Shown here piece after piece: positions 1-7,234 of a stretch of DNA of 12,442 bases; position 1 is the stretch's first letter; every line of letters starts with the position of its first letter. This DNA is from Candidatus Thioglobus plumae. GTDB lineage: Bacteria; Pseudomonadota; Gammaproteobacteria; PS1; Pseudothioglobaceae. The notes under the pieces were generated by a model. The model did not search any database. It saw only the letters and a program-made list of their open reading frames with translations, and had not been told where the DNA came from. The translations under genes and the position numbers were made by a program. Location of the stretch: positions 1 through 12,442 of the forward strand of contig CAJVCM010000033.1 in assembly GCA_910595815.1 (NCBI GenBank), in the 5' to 3' direction.

Positions 1-1469
1 GCTTGCGCAGAATTCACATTCGATACAATTTGACAACGTCTATCATCGCCAAAATCTTTAACAATGGCTTGAAGCTCTTTTTTGATATAAGTTTTTAAGC
101 GTGTGTCGCTTGATAGTAGCAGCTCTAATTTTTCTTTTTCTTCGGCTAATTCTTTTTGCTCACCCTGAATTTTCACTTCTTCTAATTTGGCTAAATGACG
201 AAGTTTTAATTCTAAAATTGCTTCTGCTTGTATTTCGCTCAGCTTAAAGTGCGACATTAGCACTGGCTTAGGCTTATCTTCAGAACGAATAATAGCAATC
301 ACTTCATCAATATTTAAAAAGGCAATTAGCAGACCTTCTAAAATATGCAAACGTGCCAAAATTTTATCCAAACGATGACTTAAACGATTAGTAACTACCT
401 GTGTACGATACGTCAGCCATTCCTTCAGCATTGGTATCAATGGTTTGACTTGAGGCTTACCATTAAGACCAATCACATTCATATTGACACGATAATTTTT
501 TTCTAAATCTGTCGTAGCGAATAAATGCAACATCAATGCATCAGCATCAACACGGTTAGAGCGTGGCACAATCACAATTCTGGTTGGGTTTTCATGATCT
601 GACTCATCACGAATGTCATCTACCAATGGGAGTTTTTTGGCGCGCATCTGTGCAGCAATTTGGGTGATTACCTTAGAACCTGATGTTTGAAAAGGCAGCG
701 CTTCAATAATAATATCACTCTCTTCTTTTTTATAAGTAGCACGCATCTTCACCGAGCCATGGCCGGTTTCATAAATCTGTTTTAGATCTGTTGCCGACGA
801 AACAATATGAGCAGAGGTTGGATAATCTGGCGCTGGGATGAGTTGCATAATTTCATCCAACTCAGTCGAAGGTTTGTCTAATAATTGAATACAAGCGGAA
901 ACCACTTCGGTTAGATTGTGCGGTGGCACATCGGTCGCCATACCCACGGCAATACCCGAGGTGCCGTTGAGTAATAAATTAGGCACTTGTGCTGGTAGAT
1001 TTACAGGCTCTTGCAATGAGCCATCAAAATTATCTGTCCAACTAACGGTACCTTGATTGATTTCTGCTAATAATAAATCAGCATAACGAGATAACTTAGA
1101 CTCGGTATAACGCATGGCTGCAAAGGATTTAGGATCATCGGGTGCACCCCAGTTACCCTGTCCATCAATAAAAGGATAGCGATAAGAAAAAGGCTGAGCC
1201 ATGAGTACCATGGCCTCATAACAAGCACTATCACCATGCGGATGAAATTTACCTAAAACATCACCTACCGTACGCGCTGATTTTTTGAATTTTGCTGTAG
1301 ATTTAAGACCCAATTCGCTCATCGCATAGATGATGCGTCTTTGTACAGGCTTGAGGCCGTCACCGACAAAAGGTAATGCACGGTCAAGAATGACGTACAT
1401 TGAATAATCAAGATAAGCGCGCTCGCTAAACTCTGCTACGCTTTGCTGCTCAAGGCCAATTTGGCTCAT
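1..1469 (-). CDS. parC: DNA topoisomerase IV subunit A (ParC), C-terminal part cut off by window edge
   Basis: ParC is the DNA-cleaving subunit of topoisomerase IV. With ParE it decatenates replicated chromosomes and relaxes supercoils in the cytoplasm. About 489 residues are visible, against roughly 740-750 for the family; the missing part is the C-terminal DNA-wrapping domain. The start is ATG at 1469 (MSQIGLEQQS), preceded by a G-rich ribosome site (AGGGGGAG, 1471-1478). The quinolone-determining segment HPHGDSACYEAM lies at about residues 76-87, with Ser81 and Glu85, matching E. coli Ser80/Glu84. The catalytic tyrosine is Tyr121 in AAMRYTES. DNGQGNWGAPDD-type sequence (here DGQGNWGAPDD, about 102-112) and the GIAVGMATDVPPHNL segment follow. 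Towards the cut end there is a Lys/Glu-rich coiled-coil stretch (HLAKLEEVKIQGEQKELAEE). The pattern fits ParC rather than GyrA. It lies 78 bases downstream of gcvP on the same strand, separated by a hairpin-forming leader. Confidence 0.96.
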   Translation of the reverse strand, partial: MSQIGLEQQSVAEFSERAYLDYSMYVILDRALPFVGDGLKPVQRRIIYAMSELGLKSTAKFKKSARTVGDVLGKFHPHGDSACYEAMVLMAQPFSYRYPFIDGQGNWGAPDDPKSFAAMRYTESKLSRYADLLLAEINQGTVSWTDNFDGSLQEPVNLPAQVPNLLLNGTSGIAVGMATDVPPHNLTEVVSACIQLLDKPSTELDEIMQLIPAPDYPTSAHIVSSATDLKQIYETGHGSVKMRATYKKEESDIIIEALPFQTSGSKVITQIAAQMRAKKLPLVDDIRDESDHENPTRIVIVPRSNRVDADALMLHLFATTDLEKNYRVNMNVIGLNGKPQVKPLIPMLKEWLTYRTQVVTNRLSHRLDKILARLHILEGLLIAFLNIDEVIAIIRSEDKPKPVLMSHFKLSEIQAEAILELKLRHLAKLEEVKIQGEQKELAEEKEKLELLLSSDTRLKTYIKKELQAIVKDFGDDRRCQIVSNVNSAQ

Positions 1470-1480
1470 TCTCCCCCTGG

Positions 1481-1517
1481 AAATAACTCGCTTTTATGTA
1501 AAAGTTTTGAGTTATTT
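1481..1517 (-). promoter_or_regulatory. AT-rich hairpin in the gcvP-parC gap, abutting the parC ribosome site
   Basis: AAATAACTC (1481-1489) and GAGTTATTT (1509-1517) form a perfect 9-bp inverted repeat. The intervening 19 bases hold a second 5-bp inverted repeat (CTTTT/AAAAG around a 4-base loop). On the minus strand the hairpin ends two bases before the parC ribosome site. It has no T-run after it in that direction, so it is a poor intrinsic terminator for gcvP. It could be a leader structure or operator for parC, or a weak terminator. A TTGCAT motif (1519-1524 on the complement) lies just upstream as a possible -35, but no convincing -10 is spaced from it. Confidence 0.45.
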
Positions 1518-1547
1518 TAATGCAACTTTTTGTCTAGGATGGACGAA

Positions 1548-4346
1548 TTACGCAAAGTCTTCTACTGAAATACAAGAGCAAAACAAGTTGCGATCACCAT
1601 AAACGTTGTCAATACGCTTAACCGGTGGGAAATATTTGCTTTGTTTCAACGACTCTACTGGGTATAACGCGGCTTCTCTTGAGTATGGGTAGTTCCACTC
1701 ACCAGCCATTTCAATTGCTGTGTGTGGCGCATTCTTAAGTGGATTATTGTCTTTATCCCACTCACCTTCAATCACTTTTTGAATCTCGCTATGAATACTC
1801 GCCATTGCTGTAATAAAACGATCCATTTCACGTTTTGATTCACTTTCAGTTGGCTCAATCATTAACGTACCTGCCACTGGGAACGACATGGTTGGTGAAT
1901 GAAAGCCATAATCCATCAAACGCTTAGCGATGTCTTCTTCAGAAATGCCACTTTGCTCTTTAAGCGGGCGAATATCAATAATACATTCGTGTGCAACAAA
2001 ACCTTGATCACCCTGATACAAGATTGGAAAAAATGCTTTCAATTCATTAGCCATATAGTTAGCACTAACAATGGCAATTTCTGTTGAACGCTGCATGCCA
2101 TACTTGCCTAATAACTTGATATACGACCATGAAATTGGCAAAATTGAGGCTGAACCATACATCGCTGCTGACACCGCATTTGAATCTCTCTCTAAAGGAT
2201 TGCCTGGTAAAAATTCTGCTAAATGAGCTTTAACGCCAATTGGCCCCATGCCTGGACCACCGCCACCGTGTGGGATAGCAAAAGTCTTATGTAAATTAAT
2301 GTGTGACACATCAGCGCCAAACTCACCCATGCGAGTAATACCCACCATGGCGTTAAGGTTAGCACCATCTAAGTAAACTTGACCACCATGGTTGTGAATA
2401 ATGTCACAAACTTGCTTAATCTCAACTTCAAATACACCATGAGTTGACGGATACGTCACCATGATTGCTGAGAGCTTATCAGCATGCTTTTCTGCTTTAG
2501 CTTTTAAATCATTAATATCAATATTGCCAGATTCATCGCATTTTACAATCACCACCTTCATGCCGGCCATTACTGCACTAGCAGGGTTAGTGCCGTGTGC
2601 TGATGACGGAATAAGACAAATATTACGGTCGAAATCACCGCGAGACTCATGATAAGAGTGAATTGCTAACAACCCTGCAAACTCACCTTGAGAGCCAGCA
2701 TTTGGCTGTAACGATACTGCGTCGTAACCTGTCACCTCGGCCAATGCGTGCTCTAAATCTTTAAACAGCTGCTGATAGCCCTTTGTTTGATCAACCGGTG
2801 CATATGGGTGCATTGATGAAAAACCCGGCAAACTGATTGGATACATTTGCGTAGCAGCGTTAAGCTTCATCGTACAAGACCCAAGTGCAATCATTGAATG
2901 ATTAAGAGCAATATCCTTGTTTTCTAGGCGCTTTAAATAACGCATCATTTCTGTCTCAGAATGATAACGACTAAAGACTGAATGGGTTAAGTAGTCTGAG
3001 CCTCTTAACATGGCAGATGTTAGGCTAGATTCAGCTTCAGTTAAAGAATCAACAGAGAAAACCGCTAATAATTCAGATAAATCTTGTGTTGTTGTAGTTT
3101 CATCAACAGCAATGGTCAGTTGATTATCACCCAATAAACGTAGGTTAATGTTTTGTGCTTGTGCTTTAGAAAATAAGGCTTGAGCATCCGTTGTATTCAA
3201 TGTAATTGTATCAAAAAATTGCTTACTCGCTAACTCAAAACCAGCCTGAGTTAGGCTTTTGGCAAGACTACTAGCCTTGATATGCACTTTATTAGCAATT
3301 TTTCTTAAACCGTTAGCACCATGGTAAATACCGTAAGCTGCTGCCAATACCGCTAACAATACTTGAGCCGTACAAATATTACTGGTGGCTTTATCACGAC
3401 GAATATGTTGCTCACGCGTTTGCAGTGACATACGCATTGCTGGGTTGCCGTGCACATCTTGTGATACACCGATAATACGCCCTGGAACCATGCGTTTAAA
3501 CTCATCACGCGTGGCTAAAAATGCTGCGTGTGGACCGCCAAATCCCATTGGTACGCCAAAGCGTTGTGAATTACCAATAGCAATATCAGCACCCATTTCA
3601 GCCGGTGTTTTAATTAAGGTTAACGCCAAGATATCACAAGCAACAATGGTTAATACGCCCGCTTCTTTTGCCTTAGCAATATCAGTGGTAAGATCGCGAA
3701 CCTCGCCATTTGTACCTGGTGACTGCATAAGCACAGCAAAACAATCAGAAAAATCGCTATTTTGAATATCTTCAACGATCAACTCAATGCCGATTGGCTT
3801 AGCACGAGTTTGCAGAATAGTAATGGTTTGTGGGTGGGTATTGCTATCGACTAAGAACCGATTAGATTTGTTCTTTTTGTTGGCACGTTTAGCCATCATC
3901 ATCGCTTCTGCTGCTGCAGTTGGCTCATCTAACAAAGAGGCATTGGAAATATCCATACCCGTTAGATCCATAATCATTTGTTGAAATGTTAGCAACATCT
4001 CTAAACGACCCTGAGAGATCTCAGCTTGATAAGGCGTATAAGCAGTATACCAACCTGGATTTTCTAAAATATTACGCTGGATCACAGTCGGCATCAAAGT
4101 ACCGTAATAACCTTGACCAATAAAATTACTGAACAACTGATTTTGACCTGCCAATTTTTTAGCAAGCGCTAAGCTGTCGCGCTCAGTTAACCCTTCTTCA
4201 ACTTCCATACGATTACCAAACAAAATGCTTTCCGGTACTGTTTTGGCAACAACCTGCTCTACAGAGTCGCAACCAATAGCACTTAACATTGCATCAATTT
4301 CCGCTTGATTTGGACCAATATGCCTATCTAAAAACTCGTTACTCAT
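1548..4346 (-). CDS. gcvP: Glycine dehydrogenase (decarboxylating), glycine cleavage system P protein
   Basis: This is the pyridoxal-phosphate enzyme of the glycine cleavage system. It decarboxylates glycine and passes the aminomethyl group to the lipoyl arm of H protein (GcvH). At 932 residues it is a full-length fused P protein (E. coli about 957) with both halves present. The N-terminal half begins MSNEFLDRHIGPN and includes the ISNASLLDEPTAAAEAM segment (about 133-149) and the GFGGPHAAF stretch (268-276). The C-terminal catalytic half has GSCTMKLN (489-496), SAHGTNPASA (582-591) and the cofactor lysine Lys687 in HINLHKTF, followed by the glycine-rich loop HGGGGPGMGP (693-702). No gcvT or gcvH is adjacent, so they must be elsewhere. 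The start at 4346 fits the family N-terminus, although no strong ribosome site precedes it. It appears to be transcribed alone from a promoter in the 108-base gap upstream. Confidence 0.97.
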   Translation of the reverse strand: MSNEFLDRHIGPNQAEIDAMLSAIGCDSVEQVVAKTVPESILFGNRMEVEEGLTERDSLALAKKLAGQNQLFSNFIGQGYYGTLMPTVIQRNILENPGWYTAYTPYQAEISQGRLEMLLTFQQMIMDLTGMDISNASLLDEPTAAAEAMMMAKRANKKNKSNRFLVDSNTHPQTITILQTRAKPIGIELIVEDIQNSDFSDCFAVLMQSPGTNGEVRDLTTDIAKAKEAGVLTIVACDILALTLIKTPAEMGADIAIGNSQRFGVPMGFGGPHAAFLATRDEFKRMVPGRIIGVSQDVHGNPAMRMSLQTREQHIRRDKATSNICTAQVLLAVLAAAYGIYHGANGLRKIANKVHIKASSLAKSLTQAGFELASKQFFDTITLNTTDAQALFSKAQAQNINLRLLGDNQLTIAVDETTTTQDLSELLAVFSVDSLTEAESSLTSAMLRGSDYLTHSVFSRYHSETEMMRYLKRLENKDIALNHSMIALGSCTMKLNAATQMYPISLPGFSSMHPYAPVDQTKGYQQLFKDLEHALAEVTGYDAVSLQPNAGSQGEFAGLLAIHSYHESRGDFDRNICLIPSSAHGTNPASAVMAGMKVVIVKCDESGNIDINDLKAKAEKHADKLSAIMVTYPSTHGVFEVEIKQVCDIIHNHGGQVYLDGANLNAMVGITRMGEFGADVSHINLHKTFAIPHGGGGPGMGPIGVKAHLAEFLPGNPLERDSNAVSAAMYGSASILPISWSYIKLLGKYGMQRSTEIAIVSANYMANELKAFFPILYQGDQGFVAHECIIDIRPLKEQSGISEEDIAKRLMDYGFHSPTMSFPVAGTLMIEPTESESKREMDRFITAMASIHSEIQKVIEGEWDKDNNPLKNAPHTAIEMAGEWNYPYSREAALYPVESLKQSKYFPPVKRIDNVYGDRNLFCSCISVEDFA

Positions 4347-4368
4347 GATATCAAAATATAAAAAAATT

Positions 4369-4388
4369 AAGGCTTAAATTTTAGCCTT
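4369..4388 (-). repeat. Inverted repeat with following T-run, just upstream of gcvP
   Basis: AAGGCT (4369-4374) and AGCCTT (4383-4388) form a 6-bp inverted repeat around 8 bases. On the minus strand it is followed by AATTTTTTT (4360-4368), the look of a short intrinsic terminator that would end readthrough from hinT. It sits only about 14 bases before the gcvP start and overlaps the best -10 candidate, so it may equally be an operator. Which reading is right cannot be settled from sequence alone. Confidence 0.4.
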
Positions 4389-4405
4389 ATTTCGAAGAAA
4401 TGCAA
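4378..4405 (-). promoter_or_regulatory. Candidate sigma-70 promoter for gcvP
   Basis: On the minus strand TTGCAT (4405-4400) and TAAAAT (4383-4378) are spaced by 16 bases, a reasonable -35/-10 pair. Transcription would start around 4370, leaving a leader of about 25 bases that is T-rich and lacks a clear ribosome site. The -10 lies inside the AAGGCT/AGCCTT inverted repeat, which could place it under repressor control. No glycine riboswitch fits: the gap is only 108 bases and the start point leaves too little leader. Confidence 0.4.
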
Positions 4406-4425
4406 CCTAAAAAGAATAGGGATTT

Positions 4426-4443
4426 AACCCCTCCTAGGGGGTT
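4426..4443 (-). terminator. Candidate terminator hairpin after hinT
   Basis: AACCCC (4426-4431) and GGGGTT (4438-4443) form a GC-rich 6-bp stem with a 6-base loop, starting 11 bases after the hinT stop. On the minus strand a T-rich stretch (TATTCTTTTT, 4411-4420) follows after a gap of several bases, so the U-run is not ideally placed. A wider inverted repeat, GCAACC (4402-4407) with GGTTGC (4440-4445), encloses it. It most likely ends the 142-residue ORF-SQR-hinT unit. Confidence 0.4.
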
Positions 4444-4454
4444 GCTATTTGTCG

Positions 4455-4793
4455 CTAACCTGGCGGCCAAGTGAGTTGACGTCCGCCCAAGCAATGCAAG
4501 TGAATATGGTATACCGTCTGCCCACCTTGCTCATTGCAGTTCATTACCACACGGTAGCCATTTTCAGCAAAGCCGAAATCTTTGGCAATTTGAGATGCTG
4601 TCAAAGTTAACTTACCAACTAATGCGGCATCATCCACATCATTCAGAGTTGAAATATGTTTTTTAGGAATGACTAAAAAATGATGAGGCGCTTGCGCACC
4701 AATATCATGAAAAGCAAGCACATCATCATCTTCATAGATTTTATCTGCCGAGATATCACCAGCAATAATTTTACAAAATAAACAATTGCTCAT
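4455..4793 (-). CDS. hinT: HIT-family purine nucleoside phosphoramidase (HinT-like)
   Basis: This is a small cytoplasmic histidine-triad hydrolase that cleaves AMP-lysine and other purine nucleoside phosphoramidates. At 112 residues it is close to E. coli HinT (119). The N-terminus CLFCKIIAGDI (4-14) is the usual HinT opening. The histidine triad HIHLH is at residues 96-100, with His98 as the expected nucleophile. The C-terminal GGRQLTWPPG (103-112) is typical of bacterial HinT. The start is ATG at 4793, three bases after the stop of the SQR-like flavoprotein. No good ribosome site precedes it, so translation is probably coupled to that gene. It is the last gene of its unit, followed by a candidate terminator. 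Its presence there does not imply a sulfur role; HinT genes occur in many contexts. Confidence 0.93.
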   Translation of the reverse strand: MSNCLFCKIIAGDISADKIYEDDDVLAFHDIGAQAPHHFLVIPKKHISTLNDVDDAALVGKLTLTASQIAKDFGFAENGYRVVMNCNEQGGQTVYHIHLHCLGGRQLTWPPG

Positions 4794-4796
4794 GAT

Positions 4797-5924
4797 TTAC
4801 CGATAACCTCTAAGATACCACCAGCCAAATAATTGTTTAGCCCAGTGCATAACTCGGAAATTTGGCAGCACCAATCCACCTTTAAGTGTGCGCGAAACAA
4901 ACATACCTTTGTCGTTTGAATCTACAATGCATATGAGTTCAATCTTAAAGGTGTGGCTCGCAGGTTTTGAGTCCAGTACATCTAATACATTTTTAGCAGC
5001 AGCCTCGGCTTGCAAGTCTGCCATATGTGCTTGCTTAGGCATCCAATCAGGGCCTGGGAAAGAGCCTGAATCACCCGCTACAAAAACCTTGTTAGCGCCT
5101 TCGACTTCACAAAAACCATTAGCCTTAAGCAACCCGCCTTCGCTACGCATAAGCTCAGAATTGTCAAACCATTGGTTACCTGTCATGCCAGGCATAAACA
5201 AGATCAAATCTGCAGCAAATTCACCACCTTCGGTAACCACCTTATCAGCTTCAAATTTTTTCATCTTATTACCAAGATGTGTAGCAATATTGCGTTTTTT
5301 CATCTCACCGAGTAAGCCTTTAACCGCTTTTTTACCTAGACGCGCACCGGGTTTTTCTGCGGGGGTAAAAAAGGTTAGATTGAATTTATCACGTCGCCCC
5401 TCTTTACGAAGTTGTGTATCAATACCAAATAAAAATTCAAACATTGGGCCGCCGCGCATCGCACTCGGCTCTTTTGGATTTCCTGAAAATCCAATGGCAA
5501 TATCACCACCATCCATCGCCTTTAAGCGATCGCGGATCGCTTCTGCCGCACTCAAACCTTCACAGGGTGTGATCGCATGCTCAATACCGGGTAATTTTTT
5601 AATAAACCGCCCACCCGAAGCAATAATCAATGCATCGTTTTCATATAGGCCAATAGGGGTGATTACCTTGCGACCACCTTCTTCTAGACCTGTCACCTCA
5701 CTAGATACATGATGAACGTTCATGCGCTTGAAAAAGTTATCTAAGGGCACAACAATATCTTTTTTACTGGCCGCACCCGATGGTACCCAGATTAAGCTTG
5801 GCATATAAACCAACTCTGCCTTGGGAGATATTAAGGTAATTTCACATTGCTTGTCTTGCTTTCGTAGAGTTTTAACTGCAGTTAAGCCAGCGAAACCTGA
5901 ACCAATGATGGTAATTTTTTTCAT
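4797..5924 (-). CDS. FAD-dependent pyridine nucleotide-disulfide family oxidoreductase, sulfide:quinone reductase-like
   Basis: This 375-residue flavoprotein resembles sulfide:quinone oxidoreductases and flavocytochrome c sulfide dehydrogenase flavin subunits. Those enzymes oxidise sulfide and pass electrons to quinone or a c heme. The N-terminal Rossmann motif GSGFAG (8-13) binds FAD. A second FAD-contact motif, VFVAGDSGS (280-288), is followed by MPKQAHMADLQAEAAAKN (295-312), typical of the quinone-side helix of this family. The C-terminus is aromatic and basic (HWAKQLFGWWYLRGYR, 360-375), fitting a membrane-associated end. Cysteines are at 27, 121, 272 and 332. Cys121 and Cys332 fall where two SQR cysteines are expected, but the central catalytic cysteine seems absent: the equivalent stretch reads SAMRGGPMFEF (154-164). 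Sulfide oxidation is therefore not assured. ATG at 5924 has a good AAGGA ribosome site overlapping the upstream stop. It is co-transcribed with an acidic orphan (upstream) and hinT. Confidence 0.8.
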   Translation of the reverse strand: MKKITIIGSGFAGLTAVKTLRKQDKQCEITLISPKAELVYMPSLIWVPSGAASKKDIVVPLDNFFKRMNVHHVSSEVTGLEEGGRKVITPIGLYENDALIIASGGRFIKKLPGIEHAITPCEGLSAAEAIRDRLKAMDGGDIAIGFSGNPKEPSAMRGGPMFEFLFGIDTQLRKEGRRDKFNLTFFTPAEKPGARLGKKAVKGLLGEMKKRNIATHLGNKMKKFEADKVVTEGGEFAADLILFMPGMTGNQWFDNSELMRSEGGLLKANGFCEVEGANKVFVAGDSGSFPGPDWMPKQAHMADLQAEAAAKNVLDVLDSKPASHTFKIELICIVDSNDKGMFVSRTLKGGLVLPNFRVMHWAKQLFGWWYLRGYR

Positions 5925-5925
5925 A

Positions 5926-6354
5926 TTAATCCTTTTCTAAATTATGACAGAAGTGACCATTATCTGGATCCTCTACACTTCTAGCGATATTATCTATAAA
6001 CGCTTGTAGTTCCTCAAATTCTAACACAGTTAGAATGCGTGTTACAATTTCTGGTGACACTCTGAGCGTGCACAATGAACCGTCTTGGAGTTTTACCTCC
6101 ATACCGGCTGCATTCATCATCAAACCTTCGCCACCTTGCTCTAACAACTGCTCGAGTTCTCCTTGTAAAACATCATACAAATCTTGTAGATCATTTAGTA
6201 CAGCGTCACTGGTTTCATCAGCAATTGAAATAATTTCACCTTGAACCGAACCAAAGCTCTTATCATCTTCATATTTAAATTCTATTCCCGCTTTTGTTAA
6301 GTGGTTTTTAAATTTGGCCGAGAGACCGGCATCAAAAAATATATAATCTAACAT
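5926..6354 (-). CDS. Acidic hypothetical protein of 142 residues, first gene of the SQR-like unit
   Basis: I do not recognise this family. It encodes 142 residues with no signal peptide and no membrane segment, so it is probably cytoplasmic. It is strongly acidic, with a helical, Leu/Glu/Asp-rich middle (about 48-74, DLQDLYDVLQGELEQLLEQ) that may form a coiled coil, then a beta-like stretch (MEVKLQDGSLCTLRVSPE, 85-102) and another helical segment (110-127). Cysteines are at 95 and 136, the latter in GHFCHN. The stop and the following flavoprotein start are one base apart, and its 3' end carries the ribosome site for that gene, so the two are translationally linked. A role as partner, assembly factor or regulator of the flavoprotein is inference from that linkage. 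No clear ribosome site precedes its own ATG at 6354. The N-terminus (MLDYIFFDAG) starts sensibly and the frame is closed. Confidence 0.8.
   Translation of the reverse strand: MLDYIFFDAGLSAKFKNHLTKAGIEFKYEDDKSFGSVQGEIISIADETSDAVLNDLQDLYDVLQGELEQLLEQGGEGLMMNAAGMEVKLQDGSLCTLRVSPEIVTRILTVLEFEELQAFIDNIARSVEDPDNGHFCHNLEKD
6342..6347 (+). promoter_or_regulatory. Candidate -10 element for the rutE-like gene
   Basis: A perfect TATAAT lies 39 bases before the rutE-like ATG, inside the first codons of the divergent 142-residue gene. The 32-base intergenic gap is too short to hold a full promoter for each direction. No good -35 is present at 16-18 bases; TTGGCC at 6314-6319 is 22 bases away. An activator or an extended element would be needed. 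Confidence 0.3.
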
Positions 6355-6386
6355 AAAATTTTAATCGAATTAATAGGGATATTTTA

Positions 6387-6968
6387 ATGCTTACAGATGA
6401 TGCTTTAGACACTTTATTTAGAAAGGCCAGAAGTCATAATGGCTGGCTAGACCAGGATATTTCAGAAGAGCAGATTAACCAGATTTACGAGTTAATGAAA
6501 TTTGGCCCAACGGCGGCTAACACTTGCCCTGCTCGCATTACTTTTATTCAATCTGACAATGCCAAGGAAAGGCTTAAGCCTCACCTAGATGAAGGCAATG
6601 TTGAAAAAGCCATGAGTGCGCCAGCAGTGGCTATTATTAGCTACGACACTGAGTTTTATGAAAAACTTGACTACTTATTCCCGCATACCGATGCCAAGAG
6701 TTGGTACGAAGGTAAGCCAGACAAAATCGCATCTGTTGGCTCGATGAATGCAACACTGCAAGGCGCTTACTTTATGATCGCAGCGCGCTCAGTTGGTCTG
6801 GATTGTGGCCCAATGGGTGGCTTTAACGCAGAAACGCTTGATCAAGAATTTTTCCCTGACGGAAAAACCAGATCTATCTTTCTTTGTTGTATTGGGCATG
6901 GCGATAGCACACAAATTTTCTCAAGATCTCCCCGACTAAGTTTTGACGAGGCTTGCGAAATTATTTAG
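6387..6968 (+). CDS. rutE: RutE/HadB-type nitroreductase-family protein, probable malonic semialdehyde reductase
   Basis: This is an FMN-dependent oxidoreductase of the nitroreductase fold. E. coli RutE reduces malonic semialdehyde to 3-hydroxypropionate in pyrimidine breakdown. The protein has 193 residues against 196 for RutE and aligns along its whole length. Matching motifs include ARSHNGW (14-20), MKFGPTAANTCPARI (37-51), DTEFYEKL (87-94), LFPHTDAKSW (97-106), GLDCGPMGGF (137-146) and PRLSFDEAC (182-190). The start ATG at 6387 has an AGGGA ribosome site about 8 bases upstream. It is the only plus-strand gene in the window and no other rut genes are nearby, so it may act as a general carbonyl or nitro reductase or a detoxification enzyme. 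Its last 8 bases overlap the convergent 80-residue gene. Family assignment is firm; the substrate is inference. Confidence 0.9.
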   Translation: MLTDDALDTLFRKARSHNGWLDQDISEEQINQIYELMKFGPTAANTCPARITFIQSDNAKERLKPHLDEGNVEKAMSAPAVAIISYDTEFYEKLDYLFPHTDAKSWYEGKPDKIASVGSMNATLQGAYFMIAARSVGLDCGPMGGFNAETLDQEFFPDGKTRSIFLCCIGHGDSTQIFSRSPRLSFDEACEII

Positions 6969-7203
6969 AAGCTTCTTCTTTTTTATCCTCAGTAGATGGA
7001 CAGCCGTTGTGTAATTTCCATTGCTGTTCGTGACCAATAGTTTTAGCCCAGCCTGGCGCCTCACATTCTTCTATAGTTTTTGCTTTAACAGTTCCTTTAT
7101 CAGTATCGACGTCTTTCTTATCTTCGCCAATACCAAACAACGCAAGCGATGCAAAGCTCAAAGTTAATATTGATAAAGTAAATAATTTTTTTAGATTTTT
7201 CAT
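6961..7203 (-). CDS. Small exported protein with two cysteines, unknown function
   Basis: I do not recognise this 80-residue protein. The N-terminus has a clear signal sequence: basic MKNLKK, then a hydrophobic core (about 7-24), with likely cleavage around FASLA or LFG. There is no lipobox cysteine. The mature part is short, charged and rich in Lys/Asp/Glu, with two cysteines (Cys47 in EECEAPGW and Cys68 in HNGCPS) that could form a disulfide in the periplasm, and a Trp-rich central part (Trp52, Trp62). A good AAGGAG ribosome site supports ATG at 7203. It follows the membrane-anchored cytochrome by 31 bases on the same strand and is the last gene of that unit. Its stop lies inside the 3' end of the convergent rutE-like gene. 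The context suggests an accessory periplasmic partner of the cytochrome or DUF4395 protein, which is inference. Confidence 0.78.
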   Translation of the reverse strand: MKNLKKLFTLSILTLSFASLALFGIGEDKKDVDTDKGTVKAKTIEECEAPGWAKTIGHEQQWKLHNGCPSTEDKKEEASK

Positions 7204-7234
7204 AATGCTCCTTATTTTTTAAATTAAATTGGTT

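Noticed and set aside
230..290. Resistance-type changes in the parC quinolone region, considered while reading the gene
   Set aside because: Positions equivalent to E. coli Ser80 and Glu84 are unchanged (Ser81, Glu85; at about 1215-1230 on the minus strand), so there is no sign of resistance.
3385..3984. Plus-strand open frames of 126 and 65 residues opposite gcvP
   Set aside because: They are antisense to well-conserved gcvP coding sequence and show no family motif or ribosome site.
4347..4454. Glycine riboswitch upstream of gcvP
   Set aside because: The gap is only 108 bases, contains simple hairpins instead of the expected multi-helix aptamers, and the best promoter leaves a leader of about 25 bases.
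4888..5712. A 274-residue open frame on the plus strand opposite the SQR-like gene
   Set aside because: It is Ser/Pro-rich low-information sequence running antisense to a clear flavoprotein, with no recognisable motif, so it is a shadow of that gene.
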